Below the pieces are notes generated by a model. It did not search any database and was not told the DNA's origin. It saw only the letters and a program-made list of their open reading frames with translations. A stretch of 64,000 nucleotides of DNA from Glaciecola sp964643575 (GTDB lineage: Bacteria; Pseudomonadota; Gammaproteobacteria; Enterobacterales; Alteromonadaceae). The position numbers were made by a program, and so were the translations under genes. Where the stretch lies: assembly GCA_964643575.1 (NCBI GenBank), contig CAZXTD010000004.1, positions 1-64,000 on the forward strand, given 5' to 3'. This document shows, one piece after another, positions 53,540 through 62,759 of this stretch. Numbering within the stretch: position 1 is the first letter of the stretch; each line of letters starts with the position of its first letter.

Positions 53540-54888
53540 AACTTTTGCTTGAGCGCTTCAAACAAATACATCCCTCTTAATGCACTTCGACGCAAAAAAG
53601 GAAGGGGAAATCGTTTCAAGGGCGATTCAAAGTAAGGAAGGTTAGGTAAAGACTCGGGCTCACATAGCAATTGTGCCAAACGCTCACCAGCTTGAATCGA
53701 AAAGGCTAAGCCGGCACCACAATACCCGCCGCTATAAAGCGTATTTTCCTGTTTTTGATGATAAATACGTGGATAGTTGTCTAAAGAAATACTCACCCAG
53801 CCGCTCCAAAAATAATTTACTGCAATAGGCGCAAGTTGAGGAAAGGTAGATAGCAAGCCTGCAAGTAAGGCTTTTTGTTGCTTAGGAGCGTTTGCGTTAT
53901 TGCCACTGACTTTACCACGCCCTCCAAACAGCAAACGATTATCTGGTAACAATCGGTAATAATATTTGAGCGGGCGCGTATCCATGACCATTAAATTGCT
54001 GTGCATACCAATTGCTTCAAGTTGTTTATTTGTGAGTACATCAGTGACCAATACACTTGATAATACCGGGAACATCCTGTTTTTTAGTAAAGGACTCTGC
54101 CTCTTAGGAAGATAAGCATTAGTTGCCCAAATGAGGTGTTTTGCCCTTATTAGTCCTGTGTTTGTTTGTATGTGATGAATCTTATTTTGTCTAAAATGCG
54201 ACAATAAGGCTGTATTGCCATAAATTGAAGCACCTGCACCAACTGCTAATTGTGCGAGCCCTTGACACAACAGCCACGGATTAATGCCAAAGGCTTTTGG
54301 ATAATACACCCCACCAAAGGATTCAGTACCGGCCAAATATTGATGTTTGATTTGCTGTGCCGATACCGGTATTGCAGCGTCACCAAATTCATCTGACAAC
54401 ACATTTGCTTGCGCATGAAGGCCAGCCAAAAGTGATTTTTTATGCGCTATTTTTAAGTATCCGCCTTTTGCAACTTCGCAGTCTATTTTGTGTTTTTCAT
54501 TAATGTTAGCTGCAATTTCAGCGACGTTGTCTACTGATTTTAAATAGTCGCTGTAAATGGCTTGGGCAGCATTTTTGCCCCATTTATTGATCATTTGAGC
54601 AACACTTAGCCGACCTGTGCCAGGTAAGACAAAGCCGCCGTTTCGACCGCTGCAAGCCCATCCAGGCTGATTGGCTTCGATCACGGTGCAATTTACATTG
54701 TAGGTTTTTGACAAGTGCAATGCTGCCGACAAACCAGTATAACCGCCGCCGACAATGGCAACATCTGTGTTGACATCTTGCCGTAGTGAAGGAAATTTTT
54801 GCACCGTGTCGCGTTTTGTCGCTGCCCAAACACTATCAGGCGCTCCTTGATTGATTGGAATGGTTTGTTCAACAAGTGGGTCGTACAT
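53536..54888 (-). CDS. FAD-dependent amine oxidoreductase (PuuB-like)
   Basis: This DAO-family flavoenzyme has about 450 residues. The N-terminal Rossmann motif is VAIVGGGYTGLSAALHLSK. CSGRNGGFVLPGTGRL is the FAD-contacting loop typical of PuuB/OrdL. The C-terminal YSGGYCGAGLAFSIQAGERLAQLL closes the fold. It may oxidise gamma-glutamylputrescine or a similar amine, but no other puu genes are here. The ATG at 54888 is three bases from the stop of the upstream GNAT gene, so the pair is co-transcribed. A TTG at 54891 is the alternative start. Confidence 0.85.
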   Translation of the reverse strand: MYDPLVEQTIPINQGAPDSVWAATKRDTVQKFPSLRQDVNTDVAIVGGGYTGLSAALHLSKTYNVNCTVIEANQPGWACSGRNGGFVLPGTGRLSVAQMINKWGKNAAQAIYSDYLKSVDNVAEIAANINEKHKIDCEVAKGGYLKIAHKKSLLAGLHAQANVLSDEFGDAAIPVSAQQIKHQYLAGTESFGGVYYPKAFGINPWLLCQGLAQLAVGAGASIYGNTALLSHFRQNKIHHIQTNTGLIRAKHLIWATNAYLPKRQSPLLKNRMFPVLSSVLVTDVLTNKQLEAIGMHSNLMVMDTRPLKYYYRLLPDNRLLFGGRGKVSGNNANAPKQQKALLAGLLSTFPQLAPIAVNYFWSGWVSISLDNYPRIYHQKQENTLYSGGYCGAGLAFSIQAGERLAQLLCEPESLPNLPYFESPLKRFPLPFLRRSALRGMYLFEALKQKF

Positions 54889-54891
54889 CAA

Positions 54892-55515
54892 TTATGCCGT
54901 GTTAGGAAAGGTCAACAACATCTCGGCTGCAGTGCATTTACATAAGTCACCACAAATGGGGCAATCGTAATTGTCTTCAATACTGAGCATTTGCCACTTG
55001 TTTGCGTGCTCTTTCACTAATTTGCCACCACACGCACTAAAGTAAGCAAATGCTGAGTTGTTGGGGCTTGCCAACCATATATGCGCAAGCCCAGCTTGCG
55101 CGCCTTGTCTAGCTGCATTTTTTATAGAGTGCTGAAGGAGTGTTTTACCAATGCCAAGACCTCTATAGTTTTCGTTAACGGTATTACATTTAAAGTAACA
55201 TACCTGGTTTGTTGGCACTTCCCAATGTTTGGGGCTACACCATTTATCCACTTGCCAGTTATTAGCAGCATAGGTGAGCCTAAAGCCGACTAGCGCGCCT
55301 GTTTGTGTTTTTTGCTGTATAGCAATATCGGGATACTTGTTTGTATAGTCGGTGTCAATGGCGACCCAACTTGCATTAATATCGTTTTGCCAGCTTTTTT
55401 CATAAATAGATTCAATGCTATTTGCGTCGAGATAATTGTCGCCATGCACGGTGTTACCCAAATCAACGATTGCCGAGAAATGTTCGGGTGCAAGTGCTTC
55501 ATATAAGATTGTCAT
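54892..55515 (-). CDS. GNAT-family N-acetyltransferase
   Basis: The 207 residues are a GNAT fold with the acetyl-CoA loop VNENYRGLGIGKTLLQHSIK and LAHIWLASPNNSAFAYFSACGG. A C-terminal CPICGDLCKC stretch carries two Cys pairs, possibly a metal site and unusual for a GNAT. The substrate is unknown. It is paired with the amine oxidoreductase, which suggests an amine or polyamine substrate. Confidence 0.82.
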   Translation of the reverse strand: MTILYEALAPEHFSAIVDLGNTVHGDNYLDANSIESIYEKSWQNDINASWVAIDTDYTNKYPDIAIQQKTQTGALVGFRLTYAANNWQVDKWCSPKHWEVPTNQVCYFKCNTVNENYRGLGIGKTLLQHSIKNAARQGAQAGLAHIWLASPNNSAFAYFSACGGKLVKEHANKWQMLSIEDNYDCPICGDLCKCTAAEMLLTFPNTA

Positions 55516-55850
55516 AAAATACCGAGTTTGTGTGCGAGTATCACTACTACACCCTATAGTAACCGTGTTGAGTATAAAACTCGAAAAAATCTAGTTTTTT
55601 CTTAATTTAAGTTGTTTTTGGTCGTCAGTTCTTTACTGCGTTTCTTTTTCCTTACTTTCAAAAAAAATTTTAAGTTTTAAATTTCGCGCAAATGTAAGCG
55701 GTTACACGCCTGCAGCTGTGCGGCCAAAAAATTTTGAAAATGAGATGTGTTTTTAATGTTGCATAATTGTAAATTGGAATTTAGATTAATAGATTATTCG
55801 ATAAATGCCTTGCTAAAAAAAGGCTAAAAAATACACATACGGAGAAAAAA
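55516..55850. other. Upstream region of the laminarinase unit (335 bp)
   Basis: This very AT-rich region holds a LacI-type palindrome at 55693-55706, and then about 145 bp of leader before the 55851 start. ACGGAGAAAA is the ribosome site. A weak TTGAAA (55734) has no well-spaced -10. No ORF is visible. Confidence 0.5.
55693..55706. promoter_or_regulatory. LacI-family operator-like palindrome
   Basis: TGTAAGCGGTTACA has perfect TGTAA/TTACA half-sites around a central CG with an unmatched base each side. This is the usual form of LacI/GalR-family operators. It lies about 145 bp before the exosortase-tagged gene and the laminarinase. No LacI-family gene is in the window. Confidence 0.6.
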
Positions 55851-56543
55851 ATGAAACGTTTATTAGCTGTCTTTTGCTTGAGTCTAGGACTCATAAGCAC
55901 AAACGCTTACGCTGCTGCTATTGTTAATGGGGACTTTGCTACCTGTGACCTGACGGGGTGGGAAACAGCAGATGATTTTGGCGATGCCAATTTGGATGAT
56001 TTTAGTGTAAATGGGCTTGCACCAGACTGTGCGGCGACAATAACAATAGATGACGCCAACTCTATGGCAATTTCAAACTCACTTTTATCAGAACTTGATC
56101 TCAGCGTTGCTGCTGGCAATTCCCTAGACATAAGGTTTGATTTTTCTGTTGGCAGCCTTTTAAGCGATATTCTGACAGAGGGGGGAGCGGGTTTCAGTAT
56201 GTTTTTCATCAATGAAAATATTATGGGGTCCCAATTTGACCACACAGGACAACTAGGAGAAATCTTTAATCAAGAAATTCTAGGAGCAGAGAGTTTTCTT
56301 CAAACTTTTACGATAGATGAAAGTTTTTATAACACCAGCGGTTGGACTTTAGAAATTCAACTTGGGTCAAGCTTTCGTTTTGAAGAATCCTCTTCATTGA
56401 CGTTAAATTCTGTTTCCTTACTCGAACGTTCTATTGACGTATCTGCACCAGCAAGCTTTTCATTAGTTTTCTTGAGTTTCTTGGCAATAAGTTTGTATTC
56501 GCGTAACTCAAAAAGACATTGCACAAAACAAGTGAAAGCATAA
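55851..56543 (+). CDS. Secreted protein with PEP-CTERM-like sorting tail
   Basis: The 230 residues begin with a signal peptide ending NAYAA. A beta-rich domain starting AIVNGDFATCDLTGWETADDFG (NGDF-type opening) follows. The C-terminus has the exosortase-type arrangement: VSAPASFSLV, then a hydrophobic helix, then the basic RNSKRH. The canonical PEP is replaced by APAS, as seen in alteromonad versions. It is probably surface anchored by an exosortase. It ends 14 bp before the laminarinase start, so the two are likely one operon. Confidence 0.8.
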   Translation: MKRLLAVFCLSLGLISTNAYAAAIVNGDFATCDLTGWETADDFGDANLDDFSVNGLAPDCAATITIDDANSMAISNSLLSELDLSVAAGNSLDIRFDFSVGSLLSDILTEGGAGFSMFFINENIMGSQFDHTGQLGEIFNQEILGAESFLQTFTIDESFYNTSGWTLEIQLGSSFRFEESSSLTLNSVSLLERSIDVSAPASFSLVFLSFLAISLYSRNSKRHCTKQVKA

Positions 56544-56557
56544 AAGGAAACCTAACC

Positions 56558-59425
56558 ATGTTGAAATTTACCAAATCACTTATTGCGTCTGTTGTTGTAT
56601 TTACAGCTGCAACTCAAATGCCTGTTATTGCCGAGTGGGAAAATATTGATAATGTTGATCTTAATGCAGGGCGGCAAGTTTTTGACCGAACAAATAGGCA
56701 ATTTAACAGCACAGTCAGCATTAAAAATAATAGTGGTGAAGACTTTATAGGTCCTTTGCGATTGCTTGTGAGTGACAGCAGTATGGTCCTTGCGAACCCA
56801 GACGGTAGCAACGAGGAAGGCGTCCCATACGTTGTTATCCCAGAGGGGCTCGGTGCTGGCGAGAGCGCCAGGCTACAACTAAGTTTTGAGCTACAAAGGG
56901 CTCGACTTCGTTTTAATTTAGCACTACAGCAAGAAGCCGAAGAAGAATCTGATTGGGAGCTTGTATGGAGCGACGAATTTGACGGTGACCAAGTTGACGA
57001 AACAAAGTGGTCGTTTGAAGAGAACTGCTGGGGTGGTGGTAACAACGAACAGCAATGCTATACCAACCGGCTCGACAACTCGGTAGTTGCAGATGGTTTA
57101 TTAACCATTATCGCCAAACGAGAGGATTTTACCGGGCCAAATAATCCAAATGGCGATACAAATAATTTGGCAACACTGCCCTATACCTCGGCACGCTTGC
57201 GCACAATAAACAAAGGTGATTGGACCTATGGGCGCTTTGAAATTAGCGCGAAAATGCCGCAAGGGCAGGGCACTTGGCCTGCTATATGGATGCTACCGAC
57301 TGACTATGTGTACGGCGGATGGGCAGCTTCGGGCGAAATTGACATTATGGAAGCAGTTAATCTAAAAGCACAAAGTGACGCTAGTGGTGCGCAAGAAGGG
57401 GATGAAGAAAACAGGATTCACGGTACTTTGCATTATGGGCGCTCTTGGCCAGGCAATGTGGCATCAGGTACTGACTTTAGTTTGCCAAATGGCATTAACC
57501 CTGCAGACGGCTTTCACGAATATGCAATAGAGTGGGAAGACGGCGAAATACGTTGGTATATAGATGATATTCATTACGCAACGCAAACCTCAGACGGTTG
57601 GTATGCTCAATACGTAGATGAGGATGGCGTGTTACGCGATGCTGAGGGCTCAGCGCCATTTAATGAACGTTTCCACATGCTAATAAATCTTGCTGTAGGA
57701 GGCAATTGGGCTGCAAATGTAAACGAAACAGGTATCGATGAATCGGTTTTTCCACAAACCATGCAAGTTGATTACGTGCGCGTTTACGAATGTTCGATTA
57801 ATCCATCAAACGGGCAAGGTTGCGCTACGATTGGTGAAAACCCTGAATTTGTGCCAGGCAACACGCCGCCAGTGTTACAAGACCCTGATTCAGATATTGG
57901 CGCAGGTCCAGTTTTTGACATATTCATTGACGATTTAAGCGATGGATTAGGTTTTGATGGCTTTAATCCCGATGGAACAGTCGTTTACAACGTGACATCA
58001 GAAGATGGCAGAGGTAACGTTATTTCACTGTCGCAAAGCGGTAATGTGGGTAACTTCTTTGTGAACGGTAGCCCGGGTATGGATTTGAGTCATTTTGCTG
58101 AATACGGCGAAATTTCGTTTGATATTAAAGTTGTCGAGAATAATAGCGACGCAACAGCCTTAATTAAAATGGACAGCGGTTGGCCCTCAGTGAGCGATAT
58201 CCGCATCGAATTGCCAAGTGTTGGCGAATGGCAAACTGTGACGCTAAAAGTGGCTGATATTCTTGCAAACAGCAACACTTTTGCTCCCGGCAATTTTGCC
58301 GATGTTGCTCAAATCGTTAATCCATTCGTGTTTGAGCCTAGCGGGCCAGTTGAATTGATGCTCGATAACATCAAGTATCAATATAATCTAGCAGGCATTA
58401 ATGAAGTTGTGGTGTTTGACGAGTTTGACCACCCTCCTTATACCTTAGGGCAGTTTGTTGCAAATGGCAGCGTCACCATGGAGCAAATCGACAGTGGTGA
58501 TAGCGCGCAAGGCCAAGTCAAAGAGCTTACCTTTAATACCAACGAGTCGGTTGTATTCTTTCAAACACAAGTTGATGGCACGGGCGCAACGCTTAAGCTG
58601 GATATGACGCATTTAGACACGTTAGAGTTTGATTTATACCTTGTTGAAGACCCTCGAGATTTACGTAATTTTACCATTAAAATGGATTGCGGCTTTCCTT
58701 GCGGAACAGGCGATGTGCCAATTGAAGCACCACCGGTTGGTGTATGGACAAGTTACTCAATTCCTTTAGCTGATTTAGTGAGTCATCCGGGCTCTAATTT
58801 AGACCTTGCTAGCGTTGATACACCTTTGGTGATATTCCCAAGCTGGGGTAATCAGCAGGGCGTAGTGATGCAAGTGGATAACGTACGTGTAGTTGGCGAC
58901 GGTGACGACAACAACAATGTACCCATTGAAGTAGTGGTAGCAGAGGCAACCACTATTTTTGATGATGACTTAGCAAGTGAGTGGTCTTTCTTTGACTGTT
59001 GTGGCAACGCCGCGGTTAGCTTTGATACGGATGGACAAAGAGGCCAAGTCATTAAGGTCGACTTTTTTGGTCCATCAGGCACTGTGTCGGGTTTACAGGC
59101 AAGCTTACCACATAACCTAAATGCAGTAAGCCAAGGCACTATTAGCTTTGATTTAAAACTTGTATCGCCATCGAACTTTGCAAATGCAGCTTATTTGGTT
59201 AAGTTTGAAGGCAGTGATGGCTCATTTTATGAGCGTGAGCTTAGCGCCAGTCTAGAAGGTATGCAACCTGAGCTAGGCCAGTGGCAGACCTACACGTTCA
59301 ACATTGCAGACCTTGCTGCGGGTGGTTTAAATATAGAAAAGCTGCGTTTGATTATGGCCTTTCCAAGTTGGATGAATGCGCAAGGCGCAATTTATCAGCT
59401 TGATAATGTCGTTATTACGCCATAG
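56558..59425 (+). CDS. Secreted multidomain GH16 laminarinase
   Basis: This is an endo-beta-1,3-glucanase-type enzyme exported through a Sec signal peptide (LKFTKSLIASVVVFTAATQM). From the ATG at 56558 it has 955 residues. These are an N-terminal beta domain (about 25-130), a GH16 catalytic domain (about 133-412) and three homologous C-terminal modules (about 452-607, 618-778 and 798-955). The catalytic motif is GEIDIMEAVN with nucleophile Glu260 and acid/base Glu265. The modules share FDIF(I/D)DDL-type openings and LDNI(K/V)-type closings. They probably bind glucan like galactose-binding-fold modules. The start at 56519 lies inside the previous gene and is unlikely. Confidence 0.92.
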   Translation: MLKFTKSLIASVVVFTAATQMPVIAEWENIDNVDLNAGRQVFDRTNRQFNSTVSIKNNSGEDFIGPLRLLVSDSSMVLANPDGSNEEGVPYVVIPEGLGAGESARLQLSFELQRARLRFNLALQQEAEEESDWELVWSDEFDGDQVDETKWSFEENCWGGGNNEQQCYTNRLDNSVVADGLLTIIAKREDFTGPNNPNGDTNNLATLPYTSARLRTINKGDWTYGRFEISAKMPQGQGTWPAIWMLPTDYVYGGWAASGEIDIMEAVNLKAQSDASGAQEGDEENRIHGTLHYGRSWPGNVASGTDFSLPNGINPADGFHEYAIEWEDGEIRWYIDDIHYATQTSDGWYAQYVDEDGVLRDAEGSAPFNERFHMLINLAVGGNWAANVNETGIDESVFPQTMQVDYVRVYECSINPSNGQGCATIGENPEFVPGNTPPVLQDPDSDIGAGPVFDIFIDDLSDGLGFDGFNPDGTVVYNVTSEDGRGNVISLSQSGNVGNFFVNGSPGMDLSHFAEYGEISFDIKVVENNSDATALIKMDSGWPSVSDIRIELPSVGEWQTVTLKVADILANSNTFAPGNFADVAQIVNPFVFEPSGPVELMLDNIKYQYNLAGINEVVVFDEFDHPPYTLGQFVANGSVTMEQIDSGDSAQGQVKELTFNTNESVVFFQTQVDGTGATLKLDMTHLDTLEFDLYLVEDPRDLRNFTIKMDCGFPCGTGDVPIEAPPVGVWTSYSIPLADLVSHPGSNLDLASVDTPLVIFPSWGNQQGVVMQVDNVRVVGDGDDNNNVPIEVVVAEATTIFDDDLASEWSFFDCCGNAAVSFDTDGQRGQVIKVDFFGPSGTVSGLQASLPHNLNAVSQGTISFDLKLVSPSNFANAAYLVKFEGSDGSFYERELSASLEGMQPELGQWQTYTFNIADLAAGGLNIEKLRLIMAFPSWMNAQGAIYQLDNVVITP

Positions 59426-59438
59426 GGCTAAGGTAACT

Positions 59439-59567
59439 CCCCGTCATCCCGTCGAAGGACGGGATCTCCTTGGTATACAACTAACTTTAATTGAGACAGT
59501 TTACTGGGTTTCAAGGAGGTTACCGCCTTCGCGGTAATAACGGGGGAGCTTCGCGGTAATGACGGGG
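59439..59567. repeat. Compound palindromic repeat element
   Basis: This is a nested inverted-repeat element downstream of the laminarinase. Outer arms CCCCGTCAT (59439-59447) and ATGACGGGG (59559-59567) enclose two hairpins. These are ATCCCGTC with loop GAAG (59446-59465), and TTACCGC with loop CTTC (59520-59537). Arms CTCCTTG (59466-59472) and CAAGGAG (59512-59518) also pair. It resembles dispersed intergenic repeats of marine gammaproteobacteria. It may act as a transcript-end stem or a mobile miniature element. Confidence 0.75.
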
Positions 59568-59644
59568 GTTGTATTTAAACAATAAACGACAAGTCAAAGC
59601 TTGTAATGTAAGCTATTAGCAATAAATATATCGAGGTAATTACA

Positions 59645-61582
59645 ATGAAAATAAAATCCTTAATGAGTTATTGCTGTTGCTTGTTCTTAGCCGCATTAGT
59701 CAGCGCGAGTGTCAGCGCGTCTGAAAAACATGTTACGCCCGAAGACCTATGGCAGTTGAAGCGTGTAAGCCCGCTAGGGCTTAATCAAGCAGGCACGCAT
59801 GTACTTTACAGAGTGACCGTGCCTAATATCCAAAGCAATGGTTTTGATAGCAAAGTGTATCAGGTGTCTGTTAATGGAGGCCCTAGTCAATTAGTCGAGA
59901 ACTATCAAGGCTTGGTGGTAGATAAAAATGTGTCTCCTGATGGCACTAAAAAGCTTTTCCACCAATCAGTGAAAATAGATGTAGTACTTGGCACAGACCG
60001 CTACAAGGATTTGAGTAAATCAAACGCCTATGTGTTTGATGACTTAAACTATCGGCATTGGGACACATGGAACGACGGCAGTTTTAAGCATGTGTTTTAT
60101 AAAGACCTAGTGAGTGAAGAACAAACCGACATAATGCTCAACGAGCCATACTCTTCCCCGCAATCACCTTTTGGTGGCGAAGAAGACTACATTTGGGGCC
60201 CACAAGGCAAACATATTTATTACGTGAGTAAAAAGCTCGAAGGCGTTGAATATGTGACTAGCACCAACACTGATATATATCGTTATACACTCGCCAACAA
60301 AGAAACCGTTAATCTGACCAAAGACAACCTAGGTTACGACAAGTATCCAGCGTTTTCGTCTAAAGGACAGTTAGCTTGGCTACGTATGCAAACACCGGGT
60401 TACGAAGCCGATAAAAACGACATTATGGTCATGTTAGGCGACGATATGCTAAACCTGACAGGCCATTGGGATGAGAGCGTTCAAAGTTTTAAGTGGAGTA
60501 AAGACGCTCGCCGTATTTACTTTACTGCTGCTACCGGTGGCACTATCCAGCTATTTCAAGTAAGCCTACCTCGGCGCTTAAGCGCAAGCACTAAAGCTGA
60601 TGATCTTCAGATAGAACAGCTCACTCAAGGCCAGTTTGATGTAAATGGCATTGTGGCAGAGGTTGACGGAAAGCTTATAGTGACCCGCAATAGTATGAAC
60701 GCAGCCAGAGAGATTTATAGCTACAACATTAAAAGCAAAGCACTAACAGCCCTTACCACTGAAAACGACGCTTTTTATGCTTCAAAAGACTTGCCGACCG
60801 TTAAAAAGCAAATGGTGAAAACCCAAGACGGTCAAGACATGCTGGTTTGGGTGATTTACCCGCCTAATTTTGATGAAAGCAAAAAGTACCCAACATTGCT
60901 CTACGCACAAGGTGGCCCGCAGTCGCCCTTATCCCAGTTTTATTCGTTTCGTTGGAACTTCCAAGTTATGGCGTCACAAGGTTACATTGTGGTAGCGCCA
61001 AACCGCCGTGGTATGCCTGGGCATGGCGTTAAATGGAACGAGGCTATTAGCAAAGACTGGGGCGGCGGTGCTATGCAAGACTATCTCGACGCTATCGATG
61101 AGGTATCTAAAGCATCTTACGTAGACAATGACCGCATTGGAATGATTGGCGCAAGCTTTGGTGGCTACTCAGTGTTTTACTTAGCCGCGCATCACGAAAA
61201 CCGTTTTAAGACATTTATCTCTCACGACGGCGTATTTGATTTTAAAAGCATGTATGGCACTACCGAAGAGCTGTTTTTTGTGAATCATGATATCGGCGGC
61301 GCATATTGGGACAAAAACAACGCCGCGGCGCAAAAGTCGTATGAAGAATTTAACCCTATTAATTTTGTGCAAAATTGGAATGCGCCAATGTTAGTTATCC
61401 ATGGCGGCAGAGACTACAGAGTACCACTAGGGCAGGGCATTCAAGCGTTTCAAGCCGCACGTTTGCTTGGGCTTAAAAGCCGCTTAGTGTATTTCCCTGA
61501 AGAAAACCATTGGGTGCTTACTCCCCAAAATGGTTTGGTATGGCAGCATGAGTTCTTTAAGTGGTTGGATGAAACGCTGTAG
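59645..61582 (+). CDS. Secreted S9-family prolyl oligopeptidase / dipeptidyl peptidase
   Basis: This serine peptidase of 645 residues has a signal peptide (about 1-25), an N-terminal beta-propeller-like region (about 30-385) and a C-terminal alpha/beta hydrolase domain. The catalytic triad is Ser504 (GASFGGYS), Asp590 (GGRDYRVP) and His622 (EENHWV). It likely removes dipeptides or short peptides from peptides in the periplasm. A nearby ribosome site is GAGGTAAT. It is separated from the laminarinase by the palindromic element, so it is probably a separate transcript. Confidence 0.92.
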   Translation: MKIKSLMSYCCCLFLAALVSASVSASEKHVTPEDLWQLKRVSPLGLNQAGTHVLYRVTVPNIQSNGFDSKVYQVSVNGGPSQLVENYQGLVVDKNVSPDGTKKLFHQSVKIDVVLGTDRYKDLSKSNAYVFDDLNYRHWDTWNDGSFKHVFYKDLVSEEQTDIMLNEPYSSPQSPFGGEEDYIWGPQGKHIYYVSKKLEGVEYVTSTNTDIYRYTLANKETVNLTKDNLGYDKYPAFSSKGQLAWLRMQTPGYEADKNDIMVMLGDDMLNLTGHWDESVQSFKWSKDARRIYFTAATGGTIQLFQVSLPRRLSASTKADDLQIEQLTQGQFDVNGIVAEVDGKLIVTRNSMNAAREIYSYNIKSKALTALTTENDAFYASKDLPTVKKQMVKTQDGQDMLVWVIYPPNFDESKKYPTLLYAQGGPQSPLSQFYSFRWNFQVMASQGYIVVAPNRRGMPGHGVKWNEAISKDWGGGAMQDYLDAIDEVSKASYVDNDRIGMIGASFGGYSVFYLAAHHENRFKTFISHDGVFDFKSMYGTTEELFFVNHDIGGAYWDKNNAAAQKSYEEFNPINFVQNWNAPMLVIHGGRDYRVPLGQGIQAFQAARLLGLKSRLVYFPEENHWVLTPQNGLVWQHEFFKWLDETL

Positions 61583-61668
61583 ATTGATTAAGCGGTTTTC
61601 GCAAAACACACATTATATTTATTAATATGGTGTGCTCGGTTTTTAGTCGAACTATTAAAAAACTAAGA

Positions 61669-62757
61669 TTAGGGTTCAGGTGGTGACTGCGTTTCAACTT
61701 CGATGCGGTCACGGCCATTTTCTTTGGCCACATATAGTAGTTCATCAGCCCGTTTTAAAATGTCTTCGATAGGCTCTTCGTTACTCAAAGTAACAATACC
61801 AAAACTCATGGTGATAGATAACTCTTTAGAAGACATCAATTTGCTCACGAGGCTGCTTTTGACCTTTTCAATTACTTGTGGTGCTTGGTCTATGCTGCAC
61901 CTAGGTAGCACTATTACAAACTCCTCTCCGCCCCATCGGCATATGACATCACTTTTACGTAAATTTGCAGATAATGTGTCGGCTATACCAATTAGTACCT
62001 CATCGCCAACCTGATGCCCGTATGTGTCGTTTACTTTTTTGAAGTGGTCAACATCGGCAAAGCACAAGCAGAATGGAGATCGTGACTTCTTCATCATTTC
62101 AAGCTCGTAGTCGAGTAATTCGTATAAAAAGTGACGGTTATATAAGCCGGTGAGCTCGTCATTATAAATTTGTTTTTGTAGGCGTTTGCTTTGCTTGATT
62201 TGCATAGACTTTAACCGCATTAATACAAACATTAATGCGGCGCCAGTCATGAGCGTAACAATCAAAAAGAAAATATCAGCGGTTCTGGCTGAACTTTTGC
62301 CTTGTGCACTTTCGGGAAAAATCGCATGTATTATGACCAGTTCTGCGACTACCAAAAGCCCTATTGCACCTGTGACCCAGTAATTTTTAGCCGTGTTCAA
62401 AGTTGCCATTGCAATGGTCGACCATAAAATCATTTGCGCGCCAAAGTCAGTGCCGGTAAACCATGTGATTATCGGCACATTCACAATCATATTAACCAGG
62501 GCGAGTATTACCGATAGTTCAAATTTTCCGGTGCGCACCAAGTAAGTCGAAGCACACCACAAAAGTGCACCAACAATACAGGAGTAAACCGCGGTCCACA
62601 TAGAGCCTGCTGTAAACAGCACGATGCCGACAATATTCATGCTAAAACCACTTATGCAAGACAAGAAAATACCGAAATATTCGGCATGCTTGCGCTTTTC
62701 TATCTGTTTGGGTGGATAGTTAATAAAGTTACTTAAACGCGCTATTAGACTCACCAT
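61669..62757 (-). CDS. Membrane diguanylate cyclase, I-site intact
   Basis: The 362 residues have about six membrane segments (about 25-190), a short basic linker and a GGDEF domain (about 200-355). The active loop is RWGGEEF, and RKSD lies exactly five residues before the GG, giving an intact RxxD I-site. FADVDHFKKVNDTYGHQVGDEVL is the conserved metal/GTP segment. It follows a paralogous gene, whose stop codon is two bases upstream of its ATG. Confidence 0.9.
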   Translation of the reverse strand: MVSLIARLSNFINYPPKQIEKRKHAEYFGIFLSCISGFSMNIVGIVLFTAGSMWTAVYSCIVGALLWCASTYLVRTGKFELSVILALVNMIVNVPIITWFTGTDFGAQMILWSTIAMATLNTAKNYWVTGAIGLLVVAELVIIHAIFPESAQGKSSARTADIFFLIVTLMTGAALMFVLMRLKSMQIKQSKRLQKQIYNDELTGLYNRHFLYELLDYELEMMKKSRSPFCLCFADVDHFKKVNDTYGHQVGDEVLIGIADTLSANLRKSDVICRWGGEEFVIVLPRCSIDQAPQVIEKVKSSLVSKLMSSKELSITMSFGIVTLSNEEPIEDILKRADELLYVAKENGRDRIEVETQSPPEP

Positions 62758-62759
62758 AA

